Assembly: GCA_016215025.1 (NCBI GenBank)
Contig: JACRMI010000028.1
Coordinates: 1-64,000, forward strand
Direction: 5' to 3'
Origin: Chloroflexota bacterium
GTDB taxonomy: Bacteria > Chloroflexota > Anaerolineae > UBA4142
DNA length: 64,000 nt
The translations under genes were made by a program, and so were the position numbers. Positions 10,744 through 19,472 of the stretch are shown here, one piece after another (the first letter of the stretch is position 1; each line of letters opens with the position of its first letter). Below the pieces are notes generated by a model, which saw only the letters and a list, made by a program, of their open reading frames with translations, had not been told where the DNA came from and made no database searches.

Positions 10744-12576
10744 CTACTCCACGACTCCCCACAAATCCTCCAGCCCCAACTCGTCTAACTTTTGTCGCGT
10801 TGGCACTCCGCGTTCATCCCAACCCCGTAGTTGATAATAAGTCTGGAGATTTTCGTGCAATTGCGCCCGGCTGCCCGCACGCGGTCCGCCGGTCACCGGT
10901 TCCAACATGCGCGCAGGCAAGGTATCGTCCGCCACTGTGAAACCGGCGCGCAAGTTAAAGAGTCGTTCCAAATTCCAAATGCGGTCGCCCTGCGCAATCG
11001 ACTTGTCGAACGTGAAATCGATGCCCGTCGCAGGCGCCATCATCGCCACAATCTCACGGTGCGTGATCGCGAATTTCGAGAAAAGACAAATGCCGGTCGA
11101 ATCGACAAAACCGGTGGAATTTTGGAACGGACGGCGCACCAATTCTTCTTTGCCTTCGAGCGTGTCGGGCGGCACATATTTTGGAATGCCGTACAATTCC
11201 GCGGCGACGGTGTTCCCTCGCACGTGACACGCACCGCGATTCGACGTCGCGTAATGCAGCGCCATGCCCTGGAACACACGCGGACTATACGCCGCCATCT
11301 CCAATTTCTTGACGCCCATAAAAAGTTCCGGATGCCCATAATGCTGCGCCAATCGATAGCTGCCATCCGCGAGCAAAGCGCCGAACTCGCCATCGCGTTC
11401 GCCCATCATCGTCACCGCGCGCAGCATCGCATCGTGATCGCCAAAAACAAGTGGAAAACCAATGTCGCTCTTTGGCACGTACCCTTTTTCGTACAGCTCC
11501 ATCGCGCACGCCACGGTCGAGCCAGCCGACATTGCATCGAGTCCATAATCACCACAGAGATAATGTGCCTTCGCAATCGCATCTAGATTCGACACGCCGC
11601 ACAATGCGCCAAACGACCAGGTCGTTTCGTACTCCGGTCCTTCGCCATGACTTTTATACGGACCATCCTTGACCTCGGTCACGCGCGTACATGCAATCGG
11701 GCAGGCAAAGCAAGCACGGTTTTTGATGAGTATTTGTTCACTCATCGCTTCGCCGCTGGTCGCCGCTGCACCCTGAAAGACCTCTTCCAAAAAGTTGCGC
11801 GTCGGATACGCGCCCATTTCGTTGATCAGATTCACAAGATTCGCCGTGCCGTACGCGCGAAAACTGCCAAACGACACCGGATCGCTCACGATTTTTTTGA
11901 GCACGTCGAGCGCCGCGTACCAAAAGCGCTCCGCGTCCGCTAACTTGATCGACCCCGTGCCGTGAATGGCGACCGCTTTCAAATTCTTGCTGCCCATGAC
12001 CGCGCCCACGCCGGAACGCGCCGCAAAACGATAGCGGTCGTTGACGATGCCGGCCAAGAGTGAAAGTTTTTCGCCGCCGGGACCGATGCACGCGACTTTG
12101 GCGTGAGGACTCGTTTCCGCTCGAACCAGTTCATCTGTTTCTGGCGGCGTCTTGCCCCACAATCTTTCCGCAGAACGAAATTCGATCTTGTCGTCTTCGA
12201 TCCAGAGATAGGTCGGCTGGTCTGCCTTGCCCTCGATAATGATCACATCATACCCGGCGAATTTCATCTCAGGTCCAAAGAATCCGCCGGAATTGGAACA
12301 CGCGATGGTTCCGGTCAGCGGCGCTTTGCACACGACCACATAACGCGACGCAGCAACTGCTCCCGTGCCAGTCAATGGTCCCGTGCCGAACATCAATTTG
12401 TTTTCGACGCTCAACGGATCGATTGCCGGATCGATTTCGCGATAAAGCAGATACGACGTTAGCCCGCGTCCGCCAACAAACTTTTCCGCCAATTCCAGAT
12501 CGAGTGGCTCGCGTGTCGCCCGTCGATTCGTCAAATTTATTCTGAGTATTGTTCCCGTGTAGCCAAAAGTTGTCAT
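10744..12576 (-). CDS. Aldehyde:ferredoxin oxidoreductase (AOR family, tungsten/molybdenum)
   Basis: GYTGTILRINLTNRR, VGGRGLTSYLLYRE, GTGPLTGTGAVAASRYVV, GPEMKFAGYDVIIIEGKA; ATG at 12576 preferred over the ORF start at 12618. Confidence 0.93.
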   Translation of the reverse strand: MTTFGYTGTILRINLTNRRATREPLDLELAEKFVGGRGLTSYLLYREIDPAIDPLSVENKLMFGTGPLTGTGAVAASRYVVVCKAPLTGTIACSNSGGFFGPEMKFAGYDVIIIEGKADQPTYLWIEDDKIEFRSAERLWGKTPPETDELVRAETSPHAKVACIGPGGEKLSLLAGIVNDRYRFAARSGVGAVMGSKNLKAVAIHGTGSIKLADAERFWYAALDVLKKIVSDPVSFGSFRAYGTANLVNLINEMGAYPTRNFLEEVFQGAAATSGEAMSEQILIKNRACFACPIACTRVTEVKDGPYKSHGEGPEYETTWSFGALCGVSNLDAIAKAHYLCGDYGLDAMSAGSTVACAMELYEKGYVPKSDIGFPLVFGDHDAMLRAVTMMGERDGEFGALLADGSYRLAQHYGHPELFMGVKKLEMAAYSPRVFQGMALHYATSNRGACHVRGNTVAAELYGIPKYVPPDTLEGKEELVRRPFQNSTGFVDSTGICLFSKFAITHREIVAMMAPATGIDFTFDKSIAQGDRIWNLERLFNLRAGFTVADDTLPARMLEPVTGGPRAGSRAQLHENLQTYYQLRGWDERGVPTRQKLDELGLEDLWGVVE

Positions 12577-12649
12577 TGGTTCGCCCAGTCGAGTTGCGTG
12601 GTGTGTGTTCCGACTCACAAATCACGTTTCACGCATCGTGCATCACGAT

Positions 12650-14338
12650 TCACTTGATCCCCTGCACCAGCAATTTTGATTTTTCACTCGCATTCGTCTT
12701 CATCCGTTCCATCATCGAACCGGTAGGAACACGAAAACGAATCGCGCCCGGCGCGCAATACGCCGCGCACGCTGGCTCGCCGTTGCACAAGTCGCATTTG
12801 ATCACGCAACTCTTGTCGTCCGCGTACGTGATGCCGCCATATGAACACGCCTCGATGCACAACATGCACGACGTACAATTCTCATCGATGACGCGAATGA
12901 TGCCCAACGCTTCATCGCGCACGAGCGCATCGAACGCGCACGCCGCCAGGCAGTGCGCTTCCGGACAATGAATGCAGGGCACGGGCGAGAAAGAATGATC
13001 GCTTTCGTACGCGACCTTGATTCGCAATTGCGTGGGTCGCGCAAGTTGATAGTGATGGATCGAGCATGCCATCTCGCACATGCGGCATCCCGTACACAAC
13101 TCTGCGTCAATTACCAATAACCGATTACCAACGGCCTCTTCTTCTGATTCGATTTGAATCGATGCAGTTTTTGATGCGCCGACCACTTGTTTCGATTCGA
13201 CGGCGAGTGCCGCTTCAAATGAACCGGACGGCGTCCACTTGGTTTGCAGCAGCGCGCCAAATCGATTGCGGCGAAACGCATCGAACGCTTGCGGCTTGTC
13301 GCCGGAGACAACCCACTCGGCGAGATGGCGACCGATCACGGGACCAAGCGCAAAGCCGTGTCCGCAAAATCCGCTGGCGACCAAAACATTCTCGTTGAGC
13401 CGGTCGATGATTGGAATACCGTCCGGGGTCGATGGATCGAGTCCGCCCCAGGTTCGCACAAGATTCACGTTTTCCAAAAATGGAACGAGCCGAACAAGGT
13501 GCTCAGCAGCAAGCTGCAGGTTTTTGCTCGTCGTCGCTTCATTCTCGGCTTGCTCGATCAGCCCACCGCCGAAATGCACGCCGCCATGCTTCGTCTGTCG
13601 AAAAAATAAATCCGCCGCACCCACGCCGAACATTTGCTGGAACAGCGGCGCCGTCGCTTCGGTGACGAGCGACTCGTAGCGCATGTTGGCGAGCGGCAAA
13701 TCGAAACCGAGATTGAGACAGAGCGCGCGTGTGCCTGCGCCCGCGGCGATAATCACCGTTCGCGCTTGCATTTCACCGCGCGTCGTTTCGATCACGGCGC
13801 TACCGGAATCCGTCTGACGAATGTTGCGAACTTGACAGCCAGTTATAAATCGCGCACCCAGCTTGCTTGCAGCTTGCGCAAAACCGGAGGTGAGCTTGAG
13901 CGGATTCGAGTGCCCGTCGGTCGGACAAAAACTTGCACCGAAAACACTTTCGCGACGCAGTGCAGGGACCATTTCGCAGGTTTCCGCTTGACCCAGCCAA
14001 CACACGTCGAGACCCTGGGACTGTTGGCGCTTGATGTCAACTTGCATCGGGCGAATATGATCTACGGTTTCGACAAGGCGTAGATTACCGCGCTGAACGT
14101 ATTCGATGTCAACGCCGAGTTCATCGGACAACGTCGGAAATAGCACCACACTTTCCACGGCAAGCGAAATCTCAGCCGACACGCGCGCCGATTGTCGCAC
14201 TCCGCCGCCCGACCGTCCCGATGCGCCGCTGCCAATTCCGTTCCGTTCGAGCAACATCACATCGACGCGGTGTTTCGCCAAAAAATATGCTGCCGCGCAG
14301 CCGACGATTCCGCCGCCGACAATCACTACATCTGTCAC
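12650..14338 (-). CDS. DAO-family FAD amino-acid/N-alkyl-amino-acid dehydrogenase fused to a four-cluster [4Fe-4S] ferredoxin domain
   Basis: N-terminal VVIVGGGIVGCAAAYFLAK and C-terminal DAO pattern (GGLDPSTPDGIPIIDRL...ASGFCGHGFALGPVIG), then CTGCRMCEMAC, CIHCPEAHCLAAC, CTSCMLCIEAC, CDLCNGEPACAAYC; GTG start at 14338 preferred. Confidence 0.88.
   Translation of the reverse strand: MTDVVIVGGGIVGCAAAYFLAKHRVDVMLLERNGIGSGASGRSGGGVRQSARVSAEISLAVESVVLFPTLSDELGVDIEYVQRGNLRLVETVDHIRPMQVDIKRQQSQGLDVCWLGQAETCEMVPALRRESVFGASFCPTDGHSNPLKLTSGFAQAASKLGARFITGCQVRNIRQTDSGSAVIETTRGEMQARTVIIAAGAGTRALCLNLGFDLPLANMRYESLVTEATAPLFQQMFGVGAADLFFRQTKHGGVHFGGGLIEQAENEATTSKNLQLAAEHLVRLVPFLENVNLVRTWGGLDPSTPDGIPIIDRLNENVLVASGFCGHGFALGPVIGRHLAEWVVSGDKPQAFDAFRRNRFGALLQTKWTPSGSFEAALAVESKQVVGASKTASIQIESEEEAVGNRLLVIDAELCTGCRMCEMACSIHHYQLARPTQLRIKVAYESDHSFSPVPCIHCPEAHCLAACAFDALVRDEALGIIRVIDENCTSCMLCIEACSYGGITYADDKSCVIKCDLCNGEPACAAYCAPGAIRFRVPTGSMMERMKTNASEKSKLLVQGIK
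13108..13132. repeat. TTGGTAATYG-type low-complexity repeat inside the fusion linker
   Basis: caattaccaataaccgattaccaac lies between DAO and ferredoxin domains; similar ccaattacc tract at 10717-10740. Confidence 0.5.
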
Positions 14339-14340
14339 AC

Positions 14341-14449
14341 TCAACTCCGGATTGGAGGTTGGAAGTTGGAAGTTGGAAAGTAATCGACAGTTCGTGTCCA
14401 ACCTCCAACTTTTAACTTTTAATTTCCAACTTCCAACTTCTAACGTCTA
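14341..14449. repeat. Inverted low-complexity TTGGAAG repeats between two operon genes
   Basis: ttggaggttggaagttggaagttggaaag opposite ccaacctccaac...ccaacttccaacttc. Confidence 0.75.
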
Positions 14450-15882
14450 GCATATCCATATCCAACATGATCTTCCATCGCCACAGCGGCTAAGCCAGTC
14501 GCCCCAACGATGCTGAGCGGTACCGGCTTGACTGGCGTACGCGCGGTGAATATGCCAACCGATTCGACGCTCGTGTTTGTTTCTGCCGCGATGATTTGCG
14601 CCGCGACCGGTCCGCAGATGCGCCCCTGGCAGCGTCCCATGCCGCAGCGATTGTACGTCTTGAGCGCATTGAGTTGCATCACGCCAGCGCGCGCGGCCTC
14701 GCGAATTGCGCCCGCGGTGATTCCTTCGCAGCGACAAACGATCACATCGCTCGCGATGGAAGAGAACAAGCCGGACTTGATTGTAAACATCGCGCTCAAC
14801 GATTCAACATCCGCGCGCGTTTTTTTCCACTCGCGACGCTGCGTGAAATCGTGTCCATTCTCTGTGCGCCGCGATGCGTAACCTAACTGCCGCGCCGCCG
14901 CCAATCCCGCAATGCGCCCTTCGAGCAACGCAACCTCAACGCCGCCGATACCGCGCACTTCACCCGCCGCAAAAATCCCTTCTCGACTCGTCTCAAGGTC
15001 GTCGTTCGTTTTCGTCGCCAGTCCGCCAAAATGCGGATCGAAATATTGATCGCAGCCAGCCAGGCGTGTCAACTCCGTCGCGGGGATGAAACCATAGTTG
15101 ATGCAAATCGTATCGACGGCGAGTCGTTCCTGGGTGCGTGAAGCCGGTCGCCCGCTTGAATCGACTTGAGCGATGATGGCTTCTTCGACTTGATCTTTGC
15201 CCGATACTCCGATCACTGCATAGCCGTACTTGATCGACACGCCCGTTTGCATCAGGCGCTTTTGATGCGCCATGCCCTGTCCGATCTTGCCCCACTGCCC
15301 GAACAATTTCGATGCGTGCGAAAAAAATTCGGTGCGCGATTGCAATTCCAAGATCGCGACGATGTCCGCGCCCGCGTCGAGCAGTTGCACAGCAGCAAGT
15401 TGCAACAGTGGTCCCGTCCCTGCGATCAACACGCGCTGTCCAACGACCAGTCCTTGCCCTTTGAGCAACAACTGCGCCGCGCCAACCGTTGTTACGCCCG
15501 GCAGGGTCCATCCCGCAAAGGGCACGATGCGCTCGTACGCGCCGCTCGCGATGATTATTTTTTTGGCCTGAAGACGTTGCGCGCCGTCAGGACCGTAGAG
15601 ATCGAGCACGCGGTCAGAGGTGATGTTCCAAACGAGGGTGTTGCATTTGAGGTGAATCTGGGGGTGATTTAGTTTGTCGAGCAGTTCGCGTCCATGCTCG
15701 GTATTCTCGGCGAGCGAGTTGGGGAGTTGTCGCGAATTAAATGATGCCGCAGGTTGCTTGAAATATTGCCCGCCCGGTCGCGCGTACTCATCGATGAGCG
15801 TAACATCCGTGCCTGCTTCTGCCGCCGCGACCGCTGCGGCGACACCCGCGGGGCCTGCGCCCACAATCGCGATCTCGGTCAC
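14440..15882 (-). CDS. HcnB/sarcosine-oxidase-alpha-like FAD/NAD(P) oxidoreductase with BFD-like [2Fe-2S] domain
   Basis: VTEIAIVGAGPAGVAAAVAAAEAG; VLIAGTGPLLQLAA; CRCEGITAG...NRCGMGRCQGRICG; GTG at 15882 overlaps the previous stop. Confidence 0.9.
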   Translation of the reverse strand: MTEIAIVGAGPAGVAAAVAAAEAGTDVTLIDEYARPGGQYFKQPAASFNSRQLPNSLAENTEHGRELLDKLNHPQIHLKCNTLVWNITSDRVLDLYGPDGAQRLQAKKIIIASGAYERIVPFAGWTLPGVTTVGAAQLLLKGQGLVVGQRVLIAGTGPLLQLAAVQLLDAGADIVAILELQSRTEFFSHASKLFGQWGKIGQGMAHQKRLMQTGVSIKYGYAVIGVSGKDQVEEAIIAQVDSSGRPASRTQERLAVDTICINYGFIPATELTRLAGCDQYFDPHFGGLATKTNDDLETSREGIFAAGEVRGIGGVEVALLEGRIAGLAAARQLGYASRRTENGHDFTQRREWKKTRADVESLSAMFTIKSGLFSSIASDVIVCRCEGITAGAIREAARAGVMQLNALKTYNRCGMGRCQGRICGPVAAQIIAAETNTSVESVGIFTARTPVKPVPLSIVGATGLAAVAMEDHVGYGYARR

Positions 15883-16166
15883 AGTGTTTCTCTCAATTCG
15901 ATCTTGTTTCCATCGCGCGCTTCGGTCATGCACGCGCGCACGTTCGGCACACCATCCACCGTGACGAGACAATCGAAACAAATGCCCATGCCGCAAAATA
16001 ATCCGCGCGGCGCGCCGCTCACATTCGTTCGAAACGCACGTCGTCCGCTTGCCATGAGCGCCGCGGCAATACTCTCGCCTGCGAATGCGGACACCGGTTC
16101 TCCATCCACTTGAATCGTAATCCGCGTTCCACGTTCAACTGTTTCCAATCGTCTCGCTACTGCCAT
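15879..16166 (-). CDS. HcnA-like plant-type [2Fe-2S] ferredoxin subunit
   Basis: 95 aa; CGMGICFDCLVTVDGVPNVRAC (C-x4-C-x2-C-x11-C); 4-nt overlap with next gene. Confidence 0.88.
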   Translation of the reverse strand: MAVARRLETVERGTRITIQVDGEPVSAFAGESIAAALMASGRRAFRTNVSGAPRGLFCGMGICFDCLVTVDGVPNVRACMTEARDGNKIELRETL

Positions 16167-16200
16167 TATCTCTCCAAAACTGTCCGCGAATCAAAGCCCT

Positions 16201-16366
16201 TGTCATTCTGAGGAGCGATACAAAAGAGTGAATCTCGAAATGAATCCGATTAAGCGACGAAGAATCTTCTTCTTCCGATATTGGAGATTCTTCGCTTCGC
16301 ATCCTTCGACGCCACTCCGTTTCGCTCCGTTCCGCTCACGCTCCGCATGCTCCGCTCAGAATGACA
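16201..16366. repeat. TGTCATTCTGAG...CTCAGAATGACA palindromic element inside the operon
   Basis: Terminal inverted repeats tgtcattctgag / ctcagaatgaca, with outer ccgcgaatca / tgattcgcgg arms flanking. Confidence 0.75.
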
Positions 16367-16403
16367 CTTTAGCGGACATTCGCGTGATTCGCGGATAAAA
16401 GTC

Positions 16404-17807
16404 TTATCCAAAAAATCCGAACGGCTCGGTGAAAGTGTAATCGCTGCCGACGAACGGGATGCCGGTCATGGCACACGCTTCGAGCGATACGGCGCGCAGG
16501 TCTTCGCGCTCCAAGTTGTGAACGTTGCTCTTGCCACACGCTTTTGCCATGATCACCAACTCGTTCGTCATTGCCGTTATCAGATTCGCAACGCGCTGCG
16601 CGGCGAGTTTCACCTGCAATCGCTCGCGCAGTTCCGGCTTTTGCGTCCCGATGCCAAACTCACATTCGCCTTTTTCGCACTGCAAACAAACGGTGCAGCC
16701 CATCGCTACGAGCGCCGCCGTTCCGATATACACCGCATCCGCGCCAAGTGCAATCGCCTTCGCCACATCTGCACCATCGTGAATGCCGCCCGCGATGATG
16801 AGATTCACTTCGTCCTTCACGCCCATGTCTTCGAGCGCGCGTGTGGACTGCACCACCGCCGCGAGCGTGGGCATACCCAGATGATCGATGGCGATTTTCG
16901 GCCCCGCGCCAGTGCCACCTTGCATTCCATCGATCACGATCCCATCGACACCCACTTTCGCCGCAATTTTCACATCCTCGTAAACACGACCTGCGCCGAC
17001 CTTAAGAAAAATTGGTTTTTCGTAATTGGTGATTTCGCGCAGCTCCGCGAGTTTTACCGGCAGATCGTCCGCGCCGAAAATATCGCCGTGCCGTGGATGC
17101 GATGCGAGATCAATGCCGACGGGCAACTGTCGAAACGCCGCAATTTCGGGCGTGACTTTTTCCGCCATCAAGTGACCCGATAAACCGGGCTTGGCTCCGA
17201 TGCCAAACACCAACTCGATGGCGTCGGCTTGTTCGAGCGTGTGGAGCGAAAAACCAAATCGACTGGGACAGACTTGAATGATTTGGCGATACGAGTTGGC
17301 GCGCTCTTCGGGGAGCAAGCCGCCCTCGCCATTGTTCATTGCTGTCCCGACACGCGCGCTGCCCACCGACAAGGCGATCTTGGCCTCTTTGCTGATCGCG
17401 CCGTACGACATCGGCGCGATCATGATCGGCGTTTCGAGCACGAGCGGATTTTTGGCGAAGCGCTTGCCCAACACAGTGCGCGTGATGGCATCTTCACGAT
17501 ACGTATCGACGGGCATCCGCGAGAGACCGGCCGAGAGCAAGATCAAATCGTCGAAGGTTGGAAGTTTGCGAGTGGTGCCGCAGCCGCGCACGCGATGCTT
17601 GCCCGACCGCGCCTTCTCCTGAATCTCTTGCACAGTTGACGAATTCCAACCACCGCCGGTCAGCCGCGTACCGGTCGATCCTGCACCATTTCCACCTACG
17701 GTCGCGACGGCATTATCAATCGCATTGGCAACGCGCAGCGCTTTGCTGGGACAGACGTTGATGCACTTTTGGCAATCGTTACAAAGATTGGGATCGCAAA
17801 GAATCAT
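16404..17807 (-). CDS. Glutamate synthase FMN-domain protein with N-terminal 4Fe-4S motif (MgsC/archaeal GltB-core-like)
   Basis: CDPNLCNDCQKCINVCP; APMSYGAISKEAKIALSVGS; GIDLASHPRHGDIFGADDL; DGIVIDGMQGGTGAGP. Confidence 0.92.
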   Translation of the reverse strand: MILCDPNLCNDCQKCINVCPSKALRVANAIDNAVATVGGNGAGSTGTRLTGGGWNSSTVQEIQEKARSGKHRVRGCGTTRKLPTFDDLILLSAGLSRMPVDTYREDAITRTVLGKRFAKNPLVLETPIMIAPMSYGAISKEAKIALSVGSARVGTAMNNGEGGLLPEERANSYRQIIQVCPSRFGFSLHTLEQADAIELVFGIGAKPGLSGHLMAEKVTPEIAAFRQLPVGIDLASHPRHGDIFGADDLPVKLAELREITNYEKPIFLKVGAGRVYEDVKIAAKVGVDGIVIDGMQGGTGAGPKIAIDHLGMPTLAAVVQSTRALEDMGVKDEVNLIIAGGIHDGADVAKAIALGADAVYIGTAALVAMGCTVCLQCEKGECEFGIGTQKPELRERLQVKLAAQRVANLITAMTNELVIMAKACGKSNVHNLEREDLRAVSLEACAMTGIPFVGSDYTFTEPFGFFG

Positions 17808-18508
17808 GGCGACACACTTTCACGCGGCGTGAATTCCGGTTTGAACAAATGAAACGTATGCTTGCCCAATCGCGGAACCAAACACTCGAATTCATTCGGG
17901 TCGGCTTGAATGTCATTCTCCTGGAAAAGTGAATTCAACGCTTGTACATCCGCTGGTTCGAGCGGTCGCACGCGAATATTGTTGCCGATGCTCGCGACTG
18001 CGCCGCGGCGATAGATGATCATGCCGCCGTACATCGATTCGCCGGTGCGCTCGCCCACTCGGCCGAGCAACACGACCCGTCCGCCTAGCATTTGCTGCCC
18101 GGTCAACATTCCGACATTGCCGCAAACGATCACCGCCCCGCCTTTGAGTCCATAGCCCACGCGACTCCCCGCCGATCCGCGCACGATCACCGTGCCGCCA
18201 ATCATCGACGGCGCGAGATTGCTGCCCGCGTTGTTCTGCACAATCAGTTTTCCGCCAAGCATATTATCGGCGGCGTACCAACCGACGTTGCCTGTGACCA
18301 ACAGGCGCGGACCGTTCATAAAACCACCGCAGTAAAAACCTGCGCTCCCTTGGACTTGAATCTCCAATTCACCGCTCACATTCACTGCGATATTGTGTCG
18401 CGCGTGTGTGTTGCAGAGAACCACCTTGTTGCCGTTGCCAGTGAGTGCTTGCAATCGCGCGTTCAATTCGCGCTCGCCGATCTTTTCGAGGTCTAGCTCT
18501 TCGACCAT
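17804..18508 (-). CDS. Glutamate synthase GXGXG-domain protein (MgsB/GltB-alpha-like)
   Basis: Repeated G-x-x-x-x-G beta-helix pattern (GGKLIVQNNAGSNLAPSMIGGTVIVRGSAGSRVGYGLKGGAVIVCGNVGMLTGQQMLGG). Confidence 0.92.
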   Translation of the reverse strand: MVEELDLEKIGERELNARLQALTGNGNKVVLCNTHARHNIAVNVSGELEIQVQGSAGFYCGGFMNGPRLLVTGNVGWYAADNMLGGKLIVQNNAGSNLAPSMIGGTVIVRGSAGSRVGYGLKGGAVIVCGNVGMLTGQQMLGGRVVLLGRVGERTGESMYGGMIIYRRGAVASIGNNIRVRPLEPADVQALNSLFQENDIQADPNEFECLVPRLGKHTFHLFKPEFTPRESVSP

Positions 18509-19401
18509 ACCCGCACCTCCCCTGGTGTCAATTCGGACGCAAAGATATCAGGATCGACCGCTTCAAACGAAACTTGCTCTGAGCCAAGCAGCAACAAATC
18601 GTCATTTTGATAGTACAGCACCGGCTTGATGCCGAGGCGATCACGCACCGCACCAATCTCCGATCCAGTCGCGACCAGACAACTGAACACGCCATCGAAA
18701 TCGTCGAGCGTCGAGCGCAGGGCTTGCTCCAACGTTCGCCCCTCGCGTTTGATTTTGTACGCGAGATAGTGCGCGATGATCTCCGAATCATTAAAGGTCT
18801 TGCATTGAATGCCCTTGCCTTGCATTCGACGGCGCAGCGTAAAGTAATTCGTGAGTTGTCCGTTGTGAACGACCGTGAGTTCCGGATAAAGCTCGGAGGC
18901 AAAAGGATGAGCAAAATTGATGTTGTCGATGCTTTCAGTTGCCAGGCGGGTATGCCCAATCGCGTGACGCGCTTTGAGATCGCGCAGATGAGCGAACTCG
19001 TTCAAGTATTCCGCCGTGCCAACATCCTTCATAATGTCCATGCGATCACTCATGCTATGAACACACAACGATGGCTCGGCGTTGATATGGCGGTACAGCC
19101 GGTCGAGGTCTGGCTTGTCGGCTTGGAGCGTGAGGCGTGCCATCGTGTACGGCGAGTTGGTCCGCTGTAAATCGCATTCCCCCAACTCGGCGTGTTCGCT
19201 GACAATGCGTCGCAACAGCGGCAAGTCTTCATTCGGATGCCGCAGCGACACACGTGCGACGACATGATCGCGCGGATGATCAAGATAGAGCGCGGTGCCC
19301 GTCGCATCGCAACCGCGATGCCGAATTTCGTACAGCATTCGGTACATCGCATCGCCTACGTTATTCTCATGCTTGACCATGATCCCAGCAATACCGCACA
19401 T
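18493..19401 (-). CDS. Class II glutamine amidotransferase (MgsA/GltB N-terminal-like)
   Basis: N-terminal MCGIAGI (Cys2 nucleophile), IGHTRLATES, VVHNGQLTNY. Confidence 0.92.
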   Translation of the reverse strand: MCGIAGIMVKHENNVGDAMYRMLYEIRHRGCDATGTALYLDHPRDHVVARVSLRHPNEDLPLLRRIVSEHAELGECDLQRTNSPYTMARLTLQADKPDLDRLYRHINAEPSLCVHSMSDRMDIMKDVGTAEYLNEFAHLRDLKARHAIGHTRLATESIDNINFAHPFASELYPELTVVHNGQLTNYFTLRRRMQGKGIQCKTFNDSEIIAHYLAYKIKREGRTLEQALRSTLDDFDGVFSCLVATGSEIGAVRDRLGIKPVLYYQNDDLLLLGSEQVSFEAVDPDIFASELTPGEVRVWSKS

Positions 19402-19472
19402 AATTTCTCCTCAAGACCTTCCAGGTCACCTTGGCTCTGCAAGGAGCCGTGACCTGGAAGGACTAAAACTCT

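Noticed and set aside
10831-11586. 251-aa plus-strand ORF opposite the AOR gene
   Set aside because: Antisense shadow ORF; AOR motifs are unambiguous on the minus strand.
16404-19401. Ordinary split archaeal-type glutamate synthase as the whole explanation
   Set aside because: Not fully excluded, but the PuuA-like ligase, amine-type dehydrogenase and AOR on the same transcript favour an Mgs-like role; kept as the main alternative.
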